Origin: Planktothrix serta PCC 8927
GTDB lineage: Bacteria; Cyanobacteriota; Cyanobacteriia; Cyanobacteriales; Microcoleaceae
Direction: 5' to 3'
Assembly: GCF_900010725.2 (NCBI RefSeq)
Contig: NZ_LR734885.1
Coordinates: 32,194-95,708 of the forward strand
Length of the DNA: 63,515 nt
Position numbers and translations under genes: made by a program. Within the stretch, counting starts at the first letter, position 1; each line of letters begins with the position of its first letter. The notes under the pieces were generated by a model that ran no database searches, was not told the origin of the DNA, and saw only the letters and a list, made by a program, of their open reading frames with translations. Shown piece by piece: positions 9,510-18,056 of the stretch.

Positions 9510-9989
9510 ATGCGATTAATTATTACCCACACAACGCTATTAAAATTGCGTCCTGTTGATTCTTCTAGTTTAACAGAGTCTCAAAAAATCAATCTTGTGG
9601 TCGGAAGTCGCTTAATTATAGCAAATTATGAAGATCAAGATCAAGATCATTACCGAATTACATTATTAACATCTTTAGGAAGTGGTCAAGATAAAAGTAT
9701 GGTTTGGTATGTGTACAAACCCCATGCTTTAATAATTCCTTCTGATCGAGAATTTGCAACAGTTAATTTATCAACCAATAGTAAACTCAATGTCCGTTCT
9801 TCTCCTGCTGTTGCTTCTAATAATGTAATTTATCAAATTCCTAATCAAATTGATGTAGAACTGATTGAATGTTGCTACAATCAGGAATTATGGTGGTTAG
9901 GAAAACCTCTAAATGATCCGAACAAAGCCTATGGATGGATATCTGCTAAATACTTAAAACTTTATACTTCAGAGGGATGTTCCGGTTGA
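9510..9989 (+). CDS. SH3-domain protein, uncharacterised
   Basis: 159 residues starting MRLIITHTTLLKLRPVDSS. The C-terminal half (about residues 88-153) looks like a bacterial SH3 domain: SKLNVRSSPAV, then VELIECCYNQELWWLGKP and YGWISAKYLKLY. The N-terminal half resembles a second, weaker SH3-like unit (LKLRPVDSSSL and YRITLLT). There is no signal peptide. Related cyanobacterial proteins may bind peptides or cell-wall material; no specific role can be assigned. It lies 79 bp after the carotenoid oxygenase on the same strand. Confidence 0.72.
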   Translation: MRLIITHTTLLKLRPVDSSSLTESQKINLVVGSRLIIANYEDQDQDHYRITLLTSLGSGQDKSMVWYVYKPHALIIPSDREFATVNLSTNSKLNVRSSPAVASNNVIYQIPNQIDVELIECCYNQELWWLGKPLNDPNKAYGWISAKYLKLYTSEGCSG

Positions 9990-10118
9990 TATAGCAGTCC
10001 TAAATAGGTTGTACTATTTTATAGTAGGGGTGGCGTCCCTCCCAACCCTCTTTGCGCCTGGGTTGGGAGGGACGCCACCCCTACAAAACTTTTTCACAAA
10101 TGATTTAGGATTGCTATA
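9990..10118. mobile_element. MITE-like palindromic element with TATAGC ends
   Basis: 129 bp. The ends form a 16-bp inverted repeat with one mismatch (tatagcagtcctaaat at 9990-10005 and its partner at 10103-10118). Inside, 10024-10084 forms a near-perfect palindrome beginning gtaggggtggcgtccc. It starts immediately after the SH3 gene stop. There is no coding capacity. It belongs to the same broad family as other TATAGC- and GTAGGGG-ended elements in this window. Confidence 0.8.
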
Positions 10119-10133
10119 TAGCACTATAAGATA

Positions 10134-10173
10134 AAAAAGGCGATCGCACTCTTAAGAGTCTGATCGCCTTTTT
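10134..10173. terminator. Bidirectional rho-independent terminator
   Basis: A 12-bp perfect stem, aaaaaggcgatc (10134-10145) with gatcgccttttt (10162-10173), encloses an inner palindrome actcttaagagt (10148-10159). It has an A-tract and a T-tract, so it can end both the plus genes to its left and the DUF3611 gene arriving from the right. It contains a HIP1-like core. Confidence 0.85.
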
Positions 10174-10204
10174 AATAAAACTCAAACAAACTTCCTCCTG
10201 TCTC

Positions 10205-10789
10205 TTAATTTTTATAAATTTGATTGATTAACCACAGCGCTCCTGCAATACCAACGAAATGAGCAACAATCGTATGAGTATTCGCCAAAACCACGAAAAA
10301 ATCAACAGGTTGGATGAAATCTTGCAAGTTAACCGAGGAAGCTAAAAAACCACGAGGTTGAGAAATAGCTTTTGCTAATAAAATCCCGTTGATGGCTTCT
10401 GAAGCGATTAATGTCACCGCCATTCCGCTTAAATTACTCGTCAAGCCGAGGCGAATTTGTTTCATGGTTTCTGCACGACTGGGACGGGCCATTCCCGGTG
10501 CTTTCAGTCTGCGGGCCAAACGGGTGTAACGAAAGGCTTGAAAAATACTAAACCCTAAAATACCGAGTCCAATTAAGGCAAAGACTAAACCTCCACCCAT
10601 TCCGGCTGTGGCGCCGGGTTTTGCGGCTGTTCCTGGACTCAAAACCACAATAGCAAATAACTGAATAATCACCGAAACAACGGCTAAAACTAGCTGTGTC
10701 CAAAAGCAAACCCAGCCTGTGGTACGAAGGGCAAAAGCAACCCGTTGGACGGAATTCGGAGGGGGTGAGGAGTCAGATGGATAGGACAT
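10205..10789 (-). CDS. DUF3611 family membrane protein
   Basis: 194 residues. After a Pro/Ser-rich start (MSYPSDSSPPPNSVQRVAFALR) come four hydrophobic segments at about 25-50, 65-85, 117-138 and 165-190, separated by a basic loop (RYTRLARRLKAPG). The spacing and the segments VQRVAFALRTTGWVCFW and RLARRLKAP match the DUF3611 family shared by cyanobacteria and plant chloroplasts. The function is not known; a thylakoid or envelope location is inferred. It is divergent from the Hli gene, with starts about 50 bp apart, so the two promoters overlap. Confidence 0.85.
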   Translation of the reverse strand: MSYPSDSSPPPNSVQRVAFALRTTGWVCFWTQLVLAVVSVIIQLFAIVVLSPGTAAKPGATAGMGGGLVFALIGLGILGFSIFQAFRYTRLARRLKAPGMARPSRAETMKQIRLGLTSNLSGMAVTLIASEAINGILLAKAISQPRGFLASSVNLQDFIQPVDFFVVLANTHTIVAHFVGIAGALWLINQIYKN

Positions 10790-10840
10790 TGTTTATACAA
10801 TCAGGAGTAAAATCGTAAATAAAACCCAAGGAATTCAAGC

Positions 10841-11011
10841 ATGAACCAACCACAACCGACAACAACCCCCAACCTTAATGAACCCAAATTTGGATTCAAT
10901 CAATATTCTGAACGGTTAAACGGTCGAGCCGCCATGATTGGTTTTTTGATCACCTTGGCAATTGAGTATTTTAGTGGACAGGGTTTGTTATCCTGGCTAG
11001 GGTTGAGTTAA
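10841..11011 (+). CDS. hli: High-light-inducible protein (single-helix chlorophyll-binding Hlip)
   Basis: 56 residues. The chlorophyll-binding helix motif is clear: ERLNGRAAMIGF followed by a hydrophobic stretch to about residue 47. A short polar N-terminus (MNQPQPTTTPNLNEP) precedes it. Hlips sit in the thylakoid membrane, bind chlorophyll and carotenoid, and protect photosystem II and chlorophyll synthesis under excess light. A good ribosome binding site, AAGGA (10828-10832), lies 8 nt before the ATG. The length is normal for the short class. It shares a 50-bp divergent promoter region with the DUF3611 gene. Confidence 0.93.
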   Translation: MNQPQPTTTPNLNEPKFGFNQYSERLNGRAAMIGFLITLAIEYFSGQGLLSWLGLS

Positions 11012-11020
11012 TTTTAACTT

Positions 11021-11063
11021 AACTGCGAGAATCCCCACGCCTTTAGGCTGGGGAGTATGTCAA
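11021..11063 (+). mobile_element. Solitary right-end-like hairpin of an IS200/IS605-type element
   Basis: The stretch 'gagaatccccacgcc ttta ggc-tgggga gtatgtcaa' (arms 11032-11041 and 11046-11054) resembles the 3' end of cyanobacterial IS200/IS605 tnpB elements, where a GC-rich hairpin is followed by G-A-G-T-x-T-C-A-A. No tnpA or tnpB frame is nearby, so this would be a remnant. One arm has lost a base. This is recognition from memory, not a search. Confidence 0.45.
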
Positions 11064-11268
11064 ATCTATGGTAAATCAATAACAGTCAGGAAAAAGACGG
11101 ATGACAACTGACTCAACTGGGGGTAAAATTCAGCAAAAGTCTGGAGATTGAGTTAAATTGGAATTAGATAAACTCTGAAGTAAAAAAGATTGGATCATCA
11201 AGCTGTCGGCTTTAGCTCCGATAAATTGTACTAAAGTTAACAATATTAAAATTTAGAGTAAAACTGTG

Positions 11269-11571
11269 ATGAATGCTTTATGGCCGCGTGTTTTAAAGTC
11301 TGCGTATCGTCGAGAACCCATTGTTAGTTTTGTTGTAACGGTTGGAACAGTAGATGCTGTGATTGGTGGGGTGAGTTCCAGTTTATCGTTATTAAGTTTT
11401 GGACTTTCTACCGTTGGGGTCATACTGGTTTTGCGTTGGTGGATGTTACAACGCTCTAAAATTCAACAACCTGAAACGGCGCCGGAATATTCTCTCCCTC
11501 CGAGTTCTTCCCGACCTCCTCTACCTAAATTAACCACAGATAAACATCGTTCTCCCTATTCTGGGAATTGA
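11269..11571 (+). CDS. Small conserved membrane protein, unknown function
   Basis: 100 residues from the ATG at 11269 (a GTG lies directly before it). A hydrophobic region spans about residues 18-55 (PIVSFVVTVGTVDAVIGG, then LSLLSFGLSTVGVILVLRWW), probably one or two membrane helices. The C-terminal half is Pro/Ser-rich (LPPSSSRPPLPKL). It lies 18 bp before the merR gene on the same strand, so the two are probably co-transcribed. I do not recognise a characterised family. Confidence 0.65.
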   Translation: MNALWPRVLKSAYRREPIVSFVVTVGTVDAVIGGVSSSLSLLSFGLSTVGVILVLRWWMLQRSKIQQPETAPEYSLPPSSSRPPLPKLTTDKHRSPYSGN

Positions 11572-11589
11572 AACTCAGGATCACGGAAT

Positions 11590-12024
11590 ATGGGTGCGGT
11601 GATTACAGATGGACGGTTAAAAATTGGTGATGTTGCCACCCGGAGTGGCTTATCGGTAAAGACGGTTCGCTATTATGAAGAAATTGGTTTATTAGCACCA
11701 ACGGTTGAACGGTCAAACTCCGGGTATCGACTGTTTGATCAGTCAGTGATCAACCGTTTAGCTTTTGTCAAACGAGCTCAATCTTTGGGTTTGAGTTTAA
11801 GTGAAATTCGAGATATTTTAAATATTAGCGATCGGGGTGAACTTCCCTGTGAGGAGGTTAAACAACATTTAGCGATGAAAGTTGCAGAGATTGATCACCA
11901 AATTACAGCCTTAGAAATCTTAAAAAGCGAGTTACAACAGTTACTCAACCATTGGCAAGATCATCCATCAAAGCATCTACAGGATACCACAATTTGTCCG
12001 AATATTCAAGGGGAATGCCAATAA
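11590..12024 (+). CDS. MerR family regulator, heavy-metal type
   Basis: 144 residues. The winged helix-turn-helix is at the N-terminus (LKIGDVATRSGLSVKTVRYY, GYRLFDQSVINRLAFVKRAQ), followed by the long dimerisation helix. Cys lie at C87 (start of the dimer helix, LPCEEV), C136 and C143 (CPNIQGEC). This three-Cys layout matches the metal-sensing MerR regulators of the Pb/Cd/Zn type. The regulated gene is not obvious: no efflux pump is adjacent, and the small membrane gene just upstream is the only near partner. A terminator hairpin follows at 12032. Confidence 0.87.
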   Translation: MGAVITDGRLKIGDVATRSGLSVKTVRYYEEIGLLAPTVERSNSGYRLFDQSVINRLAFVKRAQSLGLSLSEIRDILNISDRGELPCEEVKQHLAMKVAEIDHQITALEILKSELQQLLNHWQDHPSKHLQDTTICPNIQGECQ

Positions 12025-12198
12025 AAAAACAGGGAAGGCATCTGATTGATCCTTCCCGTCGCTTTGTTTTTGATTGAGTTTGTTTCTGAGGGTTTGCCGT
12101 TGTTTTTTCAGTTGTCGCGCCCTGGCAGCACCGCCTTTTCCTTTAATATTTCTCCCCTGCGATCGCGGAGACTCCCAGCGTTTTAGTTGTTGTCCCAT
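11977..12198 (-). CDS. Possible small basic protein, uncharacterised
   Basis: 73 codons from an ATG at 12198, with a well-placed AAGGG upstream on the minus strand. The first 45 residues are strongly basic (KRWESPRSQGRNIKGKGG, then RARQLKKQRQTLRNKL), which could bind nucleic acid. The last 28 residues read through the merR terminator hairpin and overlap the merR 3' end by 48 bp, so the true C-terminus is doubtful. Support is the ribosome binding site and composition only. Confidence 0.4.
   Translation of the reverse strand: MGQQLKRWESPRSQGRNIKGKGGAARARQLKKQRQTLRNKLNQKQSDGKDQSDAFPVFLLAFPLNIRTNCGIL
12029..12066 (+). terminator. Rho-independent terminator after merR
   Basis: The 7-bp stem gggaagg (12032-12038) / ccttccc (12051-12057) is preceded by an A-run and followed at a short distance by a T-rich stretch. 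It begins about 8 bp after the merR stop. Confidence 0.6.
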
Positions 12199-12544
12199 TG
12201 TTTGCCCTTATTTACTTCGACTATATTACATTAATCATACACAAATTTTGGGGCTGATGTCAAGTGCAGAAGTTATGGGCATTAATTGATATTTGGATTT
12301 GATGCGATCAATTACATCACAACAAACCCCTGACACCTAACACCTGAAACCTGACACCTTTCTTGCTTCTTGTCTGCTTTAATTTTTCAAATCTTAATTT
12401 TTAATCTTCAATTCTTAACATTCCCTTCTTAATTCTTAATTATTTTTCTTCAATTCTTAATACTTTATTTAGGAATTTATACTCCTCAAACATGGTAAAA
12501 AAGAATCATTGTTCACTAAGTTTTAGCAAGAAAAGCAGAGATCA

Positions 12545-13735
12545 ATGCTTGATGTGTATATCGTTTCAGCAGTTCGCACGCCCCTCGGTCGCTTTGGTGG
12601 TTCCTTAGCCAGTTTTTCTCCCGCCGATCTCGGAGCCCATGTTATGAAAGCCGCACTCGAACGGGGGGGAGTTCCCAGTGATGCCTTAGACCTCTACATT
12701 TTCGGAAACGTTCTCCGCGCCGGACACGGACAACTGATTCCTCGCCAAGCGGCCCTGAAAGCCGGAATTCCCGCCCATGTTGATGGCTACGCGGTGGATA
12801 TGGTCTGTTCTTCCGGGATGATCAGCATGATGAATGCAGCCAACGCAATTCGCGCCGGGGAAGCCGATCTCGTCTTAGCTGGGGGCATAGAATCGATGTC
12901 TCAAACCGGGTTTTATCTCTCTCAACGGGCGAGATGGGGATATAAATTTCTCATGGGCGCACCCGAACAGTTAATCGATATTCTGGTGTATGACGGGTTA
13001 ACTGACCCCACGACCGGAGAGGGAATGGGAGATGAAACTGAACGGGTCGCCGCCAAACATGGGTTCACAAGGCAAAATTTAGATGAAGTGGCGTTTTATT
13101 CCCACAAACGCGCCACAGAAGCCACTCAACGGGGAACCTTTAAAGCGGAAATTGCCCCGATGGAAATTGTTAGTAAAAAAGGCACACAAATTATTGATCA
13201 AGATGAGGGAATTCGCTCAGAAACTACATTAGAAAGTTTAGCTAAATTGCGTCCGGCTTTTAGTAAAGAGGGGATATTAACGGCCGGAAATAGTAGTCAA
13301 CTTTCCGATGGGGCGGCATCTGTAATTTTAGCCAGTGCTGAAGCGGTGGAAAAATACGGTTTAACACCCTTAGCTAAATTAATTTCAGGAACTTGGGCTG
13401 GAGGTGAAACCTGGCGATTTACTGAGTTTCCAGTATTAGCAACTCAGAAACTTCTGACTAAATTGAATATGACGATTACTGATTTTGATTTAGTTGAAAA
13501 TAATGAAGCTTTTGCCCTCAGTAGTTGCTTATTCAATCAAATGTTAGGCGTTCCTTTTGACAAAATGAATGTGAATGGGGGTGCGATCGCCCTTGGACAC
13601 CCCATTGGCGCATCAGGAGCTCGAATTGTTGTCACCTTGCTGAATGCCTTAAAAGAGCAGGATAAAACCCTAGGATTAGCTGCCTTATGTCATGGAACTG
13701 GAGGCGGAACAGCTTTAGCTATTGAGCGAGTTTAA
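12545..13735 (+). CDS. phaA: Acetyl-CoA acetyltransferase (beta-ketothiolase) of PHA synthesis
   Basis: 396 residues, the normal thiolase length. Catalytic residues are visible: C88 (VDMVCSSGM), H352 ([14 protein letters not shown]) and C382 (ALCHGTGGG). The enzyme condenses two acetyl-CoA to acetoacetyl-CoA, the first step of poly-3-hydroxybutyrate synthesis. It leads the cluster phaA-phaB-phaE-phaC on the plus strand, with phaB 45 bp downstream. The start [13 protein letters not shown] is the usual one. The upstream 250 bp is AT-rich, with short direct repeats of the cacctgacacct type. Confidence 0.96.
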   Translation: MLDVYIVSAVRTPLGRFGGSLASFSPADLGAHVMKAALERGGVPSDALDLYIFGNVLRAGHGQLIPRQAALKAGIPAHVDGYAVDMVCSSGMISMMNAANAIRAGEADLVLAGGIESMSQTGFYLSQRARWGYKFLMGAPEQLIDILVYDGLTDPTTGEGMGDETERVAAKHGFTRQNLDEVAFYSHKRATEATQRGTFKAEIAPMEIVSKKGTQIIDQDEGIRSETTLESLAKLRPAFSKEGILTAGNSSQLSDGAASVILASAEAVEKYGLTPLAKLISGTWAGGETWRFTEFPVLATQKLLTKLNMTITDFDLVENNEAFALSSCLFNQMLGVPFDKMNVNGGAIALGHPIGASGARIVVTLLNALKEQDKTLGLAALCHGTGGGTALAIERV

Positions 13736-13780
13736 CAGCATTAACCATTCAGACCAATAACTTGAATAGGAGTTGAAATT

Positions 13781-14503
13781 ATGATTTCTTTAGGTTTAGA
13801 AGATAAAGTCATTTTTGTTACCGGAGGGGGTCGAGGAATTGGAGCAACCATCGTCTCTTTATTAACAGAATTAGGCGCAAAAGTTGCCTTTGTAGATATC
13901 AATATTCCCGATAATCATCCGGCTGCTTTTGCCGCTAAAGCCGATGTTACTAATTTAGAGGAAATGGAAGCGGTTGGCAAAGAAATTGCCGAAAAATTAG
14001 GGCCGGTTTATGGTGTAGTTGCAAACGCTGGAATTACCCGCGATAACTTTTTTGCTAAATTATCCCCGGCTGATTGGGATGCGGTGATTAATGTTAATTT
14101 AAAAGGGGTTGTGAATACGATTAAACCCTTTGTTGGTGGAATGTATGAACAAAAAGCCGGGTCAATTGTTGCCATTAGTTCGATTTCGGGCGATCGCGGC
14201 AATGCAGGTCAAACCAACTATGCTGCAACCAAAGCTGCTGTGATTGGTTTAGTCAAATCTTTAGCGAGAGAAGCGGCGCGTTATAATGTACGGGCAAATG
14301 CGATCGCTCCGGGATTTATTAATACAGAAATGACCAAGGTGATCGCCGATAATATCAAAGAAAAAATTATTGCAGAAATCCCCTTCCGTCGCTTTGGAGA
14401 ACCCGAAGATATTGCTTGGGCTTGTGCTTTTCTACTCTCTCCCGTTGCTAGTAGTTATGTCACTGGAGAAGTTCTGCGAGTCAATGGCGCCCATCATACT
14501 TAA
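13781..14503 (+). CDS. phaB: Acetoacetyl-CoA reductase (SDR family)
   Basis: 240 residues of a classical short-chain dehydrogenase: TGGGRGIG at 14-21 (cofactor), NAG at 82-84, and catalytic S134, Y147 and K151 (YAATK). By context it reduces acetoacetyl-CoA to (R)-3-hydroxybutyryl-CoA with NADPH. It is close in sequence to FabG, and the assignment to phaB rests on its position 45 bp after phaA and before phaEC. An AGGAG ribosome binding site precedes the ATG. HIP1 sites occur in the coding sequence. Confidence 0.94.
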   Translation: MISLGLEDKVIFVTGGGRGIGATIVSLLTELGAKVAFVDINIPDNHPAAFAAKADVTNLEEMEAVGKEIAEKLGPVYGVVANAGITRDNFFAKLSPADWDAVINVNLKGVVNTIKPFVGGMYEQKAGSIVAISSISGDRGNAGQTNYAATKAAVIGLVKSLAREAARYNVRANAIAPGFINTEMTKVIADNIKEKIIAEIPFRRFGEPEDIAWACAFLLSPVASSYVTGEVLRVNGAHHT

Positions 14504-14622
14504 GTAGTATTACAGGAAGAGGCAATAGGCAATAGTTAAGAAGAAAAAATAGTTAATAGTTAATAAGTATCTCTTGCCTCTTTCCTCTTGCCTTCTGAAG
14601 TTCTAATTCAACTATTGAATTC

Positions 14623-15630
14623 ATGGTGAAAAAGATGGATAAAGAAACAGCAACTTGGAATGATTTAACCGGAAATTGGGTGAATGCTTGGACAGATGCA
14701 GGAACTCAAATTTGGAAAACCTGGTTTAATCAAATGGGCGTAGCAACAGCTAACGGAAATGCTGAAACTCAACCCGATATGACCGCTTTAACAGAACGGT
14801 TTACGCAAAATCAACAATTATTAATGCGTTTTCTGAAACTGTCTTTTGAAGCTTGGCAAGATATTTTACCGAAAGTTCAAGCGGGGGATGATTGGCAAAA
14901 AACCTTAACCAATTATACCACACAAATTCGCAAACAATTAGATGATTTTTCCCAAGGAAATCAAAAAATTAATCAAGATACAACTCAACTTTGGCAATTA
15001 TATTCTCAACAAATCCAAAAATTTAATCAAGTTTGGACGGCTTATATGGAGTCTTCCCTGGGCCCATTAAACCAAACTTGGACAGGAAATAGTCAGCCTT
15101 GGATCGAACTGAATAACCTCTATTGGGAGATGTTCTATCAACCCACCTTTGGGAATTTCTTGCAAAGTCCGACTCTAGGAGTAACACGAGAGTTTAATAA
15201 TAAAATCCTGAAAGGATTTGATCAATGGACAAATCTTTATCGCGCCAGTAACAATTATCAAATTTTATTATCTGATATTCAAGTTAAATCCTTTGAAGCC
15301 TTAATTCAAAAATTAGTTGAGTTAGCCGAAAAAGGTGAACCTGTTACCGACTGGCGGAAATTTCAAGACCTCTGGAGTATCGTTTCTGATGATATTTTTG
15401 AGAAGACATTTATGTCAGAAGAAAATCTCAAAGTTCATGGGGATTTTCTCAATGCTTTAAATGCCTATCGCATTCAACAACAAGAATTAATGGAATCTTG
15501 GATGAAAGCGATGAATATGCCATCTCGTAGCGAAGTTGATGAAATTCACAAAACTATCTATGAACTGCGGAAAGAAGTTAAACGCTTGAAAAAAACTGTA
15601 GCAAAATATGAACAAGAGGTTGACGGTTGA
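14623..15630 (+). CDS. phaE: Class III PHA synthase subunit PhaE
   Basis: 335 residues, Trp- and Gln-rich, mostly helical, with the typical PhaE opening (TWNDLTGNWVNAWTDAGTQ) and a C-terminal coiled coil (IHKTIYELRKEVKRLKKTV). PhaE has no catalytic residues. It forms the active class III synthase with PhaC at the polymer granule surface. It lies 119 bp after phaB and 107 bp before the phaC start. The start is ATG 14623; M5 is an alternative. Confidence 0.93.
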   Translation: MVKKMDKETATWNDLTGNWVNAWTDAGTQIWKTWFNQMGVATANGNAETQPDMTALTERFTQNQQLLMRFLKLSFEAWQDILPKVQAGDDWQKTLTNYTTQIRKQLDDFSQGNQKINQDTTQLWQLYSQQIQKFNQVWTAYMESSLGPLNQTWTGNSQPWIELNNLYWEMFYQPTFGNFLQSPTLGVTREFNNKILKGFDQWTNLYRASNNYQILLSDIQVKSFEALIQKLVELAEKGEPVTDWRKFQDLWSIVSDDIFEKTFMSEENLKVHGDFLNALNAYRIQQQELMESWMKAMNMPSRSEVDEIHKTIYELRKEVKRLKKTVAKYEQEVDG

Positions 15631-15710
15631 CAGTTGACGGTTGACTGTTAAAACTTCTGAAATTGTTTATTTTCTTAACAGGCAAAATGTCTGTTTTACA
15701 CATCCTAATT

Positions 15711-15729
15711 AACAGGCAAGATGCCTGTT
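15711..15729. repeat. Palindromic repeat aacaggca-aga-tgcctgtt at the phaC start
   Basis: Eight-bp arms with a 3-nt loop. It ends 8 nt before the phaC ATG (15738), where a Shine-Dalgarno sequence would be expected. A diverged copy lies just upstream, at about 15676-15696, and a related one precedes the 27-residue ORF at 18017-18033. Such a hairpin could affect translation initiation (inference). Confidence 0.75.
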
Positions 15730-15737
15730 CCACAATT

Positions 15738-16832
15738 ATGTTACCTTTTCTAACTCAATTAAGCTTAGAAGATACGACCCACGAATATGTGGAATTAACG
15801 CAAAAACTCGTAAAAGGCATGGAAAACTTAAGCCGTTTACGCGAAGAAGATATTGAAGTGGGATTTTCTACCAAGGAAGTAGTTTATAAGGAAGATAAAG
15901 TGATTTTATATCACTTTAAATCCCAAGTCGAAAAACCCTTTGCCATTCCGGTTTTAATTGTTTATGCTTTAGTTAACCGTCCGTTTATGGTTGACTTACA
16001 GGAAAATCGATCTTTGGTTGCCAATTTGTTAAAATTGGGGTTAGATGTTTATTTACTGGATTGGGGATATCCGACTCGCGCGGATCGTTGGTTAACCTTA
16101 GATGACTACTTAAATGGTTATCTCGATACCTGTGTAGATTTTATTGCCAAAACCCATCAATTAGACAAAATTAATCTGTTAGGAATTTGTCAAGGAGGAA
16201 CTTTTAGTCTCTGTTATAGTTCTATGCACCCGGAGAAGGTGAAGAACTTAATTGTGATGGTGACTCCGGTTGATTTTAAGATGAAAAATACCCTGCTAAA
16301 TATGCGGGGAGGTTGTACTCTAGGCTCCGATGCTTTGGATGTGGATTTAATGATTGATGCGATGGGGAATGTTCCAGGGGATTTCCTCAATCTTGAATTC
16401 TTGATGCTCAAACCCTTACAATTGGGATATCAAAAATATTTGGATTTACCGGATATTATGAGCAGTGAAGAAAAATTGCTCAATTTTATGCGGATGGAAA
16501 AATGGATTTTTGATAGTCCAGACCAAGCTGGGGAAACCTATCGACAGTTTCTTAAAGATTTCTACCAAGGCAATAAATTAATTAAAGGTGAAGTCGTAAT
16601 TGGTGAACAACAGGTCAATTTAAAAGAGGTAAAAATGCCTGTTTTAAACCTGTATGCTGAGAAAGATCATTTAGTTGATCCTTCATCTTCTTTAGCCTTA
16701 AAACAGTATGTCGGAAGTAAAGATTATACCGTACAAGGCTTTCCCGTTGGGCATATTGGAATGTATGTCAGTGGCAAAGTTCAACGGGATTTACCCCCGA
16801 CCATTGCGAATTGGTTAAAAGCCAGAAGCTAA
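15738..16832 (+). CDS. phaC: Class III PHA synthase catalytic subunit PhaC
   Basis: 364 residues from ATG 15738 (MLPFLTQLSLEDTTHEY). An upstream in-frame extension to 15663 is made of repeat DNA and is not family-like. This is an alpha/beta hydrolase fold with a lipase-like box GICQGG holding nucleophile C151, and with D310 (AEKDHLVD) and H339 (PVGHIG) completing the triad. It polymerises (R)-3-hydroxyacyl-CoA into PHA granules together with PhaE. Cyanobacterial PhaC is of this class. It is the last gene of the cluster, followed by a hairpin terminator at 16838. Confidence 0.95.
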   Translation: MLPFLTQLSLEDTTHEYVELTQKLVKGMENLSRLREEDIEVGFSTKEVVYKEDKVILYHFKSQVEKPFAIPVLIVYALVNRPFMVDLQENRSLVANLLKLGLDVYLLDWGYPTRADRWLTLDDYLNGYLDTCVDFIAKTHQLDKINLLGICQGGTFSLCYSSMHPEKVKNLIVMVTPVDFKMKNTLLNMRGGCTLGSDALDVDLMIDAMGNVPGDFLNLEFLMLKPLQLGYQKYLDLPDIMSSEEKLLNFMRMEKWIFDSPDQAGETYRQFLKDFYQGNKLIKGEVVIGEQQVNLKEVKMPVLNLYAEKDHLVDPSSSLALKQYVGSKDYTVQGFPVGHIGMYVSGKVQRDLPPTIANWLKARS

Positions 16833-16837
16833 GAAAA

Positions 16838-16875
16838 TTGGGGAAAGGGTGCAAAATCTCGTACCCTCTCCCCAA
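16838..16875 (+). terminator. Hairpin after phaC
   Basis: The arms ttggggaaagggt and accctctccccaa form a 13-bp stem with one mismatch and a 12-nt loop, 5 bp after the phaC stop. No long T-run follows, so its strength is uncertain. Confidence 0.65.
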
Positions 16876-17157
16876 TCAATTCTGAAAACCCAAATGTAAG
16901 CATTAATACATTAATATTCTTTCTCTAATTTTGCTCAAGACTTGATTGAATAGGCACAGAAGCAATCATTAAAAATTCTTATCTTAAAAGTTCATCAGTA
17001 ACCTTTTTTTTACAGGCGCGAGGTTAGACTAAATTCATGGTAAAAGTAGCAACTTTAAATGACCAGATGCTAATCAAAACACAATTGAGAAGCGACGATT
17101 TTATTGTTGTGAATTTTACACTGCTCGGTTTAAATGTGACCTCAAAAGAATGCTTGT
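16876..17157. other. Gap between the phaC hairpin and the GDSL gene
   Basis: AT-rich, with no repeat recognised. A 56-codon plus-strand frame from the ATG at 17037 runs into the GDSL gene in another frame and has no good ribosome binding site, so it is not called. The GDSL promoter presumably lies here. Confidence 0.5.
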
Positions 17158-17886
17158 ATGCGAACCCTTTCTGCTCAATCTTTATCCCATTTTCCTGGGC
17201 ATCATGATCATCATCTTCCGATGAGAATTGTTGCCCTCGGAGATAGTCTAATTTATGGATTTGGTGATCCTGTTGGTGGTGGCTGGGTAGAACGTTTACG
17301 TCGTCAGTGGATGTCTCCAGGTTATACAGGTCATGCCCTTTATAATCTAGGAGTGCGAGGAAATGGTGTGGCTCAGGTTTCCCAACGAGTGGAAAAAGAA
17401 TGGCTGCGCCGAGGAGAATTACGAAATCGTCAGCCGGAATTAATGATTCTTTCCGTTGGAGTTAATGATTCTCCCCGGTTAGGACGAGCAAATGGACGGG
17501 GTTTTACAGAATTTGAACAATTCCACACCCAACTCAATCATTTGTTAGATTTGGCGGGAAGCTTGTGTCCGGTTTTATTTATAGGAATGGTACCTGTAGA
17601 TGAAAGTAAGATGCCATTTCTCGACTGTTTTTATTATAATCACGCTGATCAATATCGTTACAAACAAGCCACAAAGTTAGCTTGTGAACAACGTCAGATT
17701 CCCTATCTGGATATTTTTGATCTGTGGTTAAGACGAGGGGAACATTGGAGACAGTTACACTTAAGCACCGATGGTCTTCATCCCAACGTCAGAGGCTATC
17801 AAGCCTTATTACACGATATTCTGAACTGGGAACCCATGTATCATCTTCATCACGCCTCTATGCCTGTTTTGGAAACCAGTGCTTGA
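17158..17886 (+). CDS. GDSL/SGNH-family hydrolase
   Basis: 242 residues. SGNH blocks are visible: block I VALGDSLIYG (nucleophile S30), the Gly of block II in GVRGNGV, the Asn of block III in SVGVNDS, and block V DGLHPN with D205 and H208. Family members hydrolyse esters or thioesters of lipids or acetylated sugars; the substrate is unknown. No signal peptide is seen, so it is probably cytoplasmic. The start is ATG 17158 or, more conservatively, ATG 17221 (MRIVALGDS); the intervening 21 residues are His-rich and lack a family match. Confidence 0.88.
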   Translation: MRTLSAQSLSHFPGHHDHHLPMRIVALGDSLIYGFGDPVGGGWVERLRRQWMSPGYTGHALYNLGVRGNGVAQVSQRVEKEWLRRGELRNRQPELMILSVGVNDSPRLGRANGRGFTEFEQFHTQLNHLLDLAGSLCPVLFIGMVPVDESKMPFLDCFYYNHADQYRYKQATKLACEQRQIPYLDIFDLWLRRGEHWRQLHLSTDGLHPNVRGYQALLHDILNWEPMYHLHHASMPVLETSA

Positions 17887-18016
17887 TACGGATTAAAAAA
17901 ACTAATCAGGAAATGGTTAACCCTGGAAAAATTTAAGGTTCAGACCCCAAAAAAATAGATAAAATATAAGAGTAAGTGCGAAACGTTCCTGTCAAAGTCT
18001 AGGGATAAAAAACGCC

Positions 18017-18033
18017 ACAGGCAAGATGCCTGT
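18017..18033. repeat. Palindromic repeat acaggca-aga-tgcctgt
   Basis: Same sequence family as the hairpin at 15711-15729, including the following ttccac. It sits 10 nt upstream of the AGGAG ribosome binding site of the 27-residue ORF. Confidence 0.75.
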
Positions 18034-18056
18034 TCCACGCATCAGGAGTTGAAATC

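Noticed and set aside
12074-12289. Plus-strand ORF of 71 codons
   Set aside because: Antisense to the better-supported small basic ORF; composition not protein-like.
15663-15737. N-terminal extension of PhaC by 25 residues
   Set aside because: The extension is translated palindromic repeat DNA; PhaC homology starts at MLPFLTQLS.
17037-17207. Plus-strand ORF of 56 codons before the GDSL gene
   Set aside because: No good ribosome binding site and overlaps the GDSL gene in a different frame.
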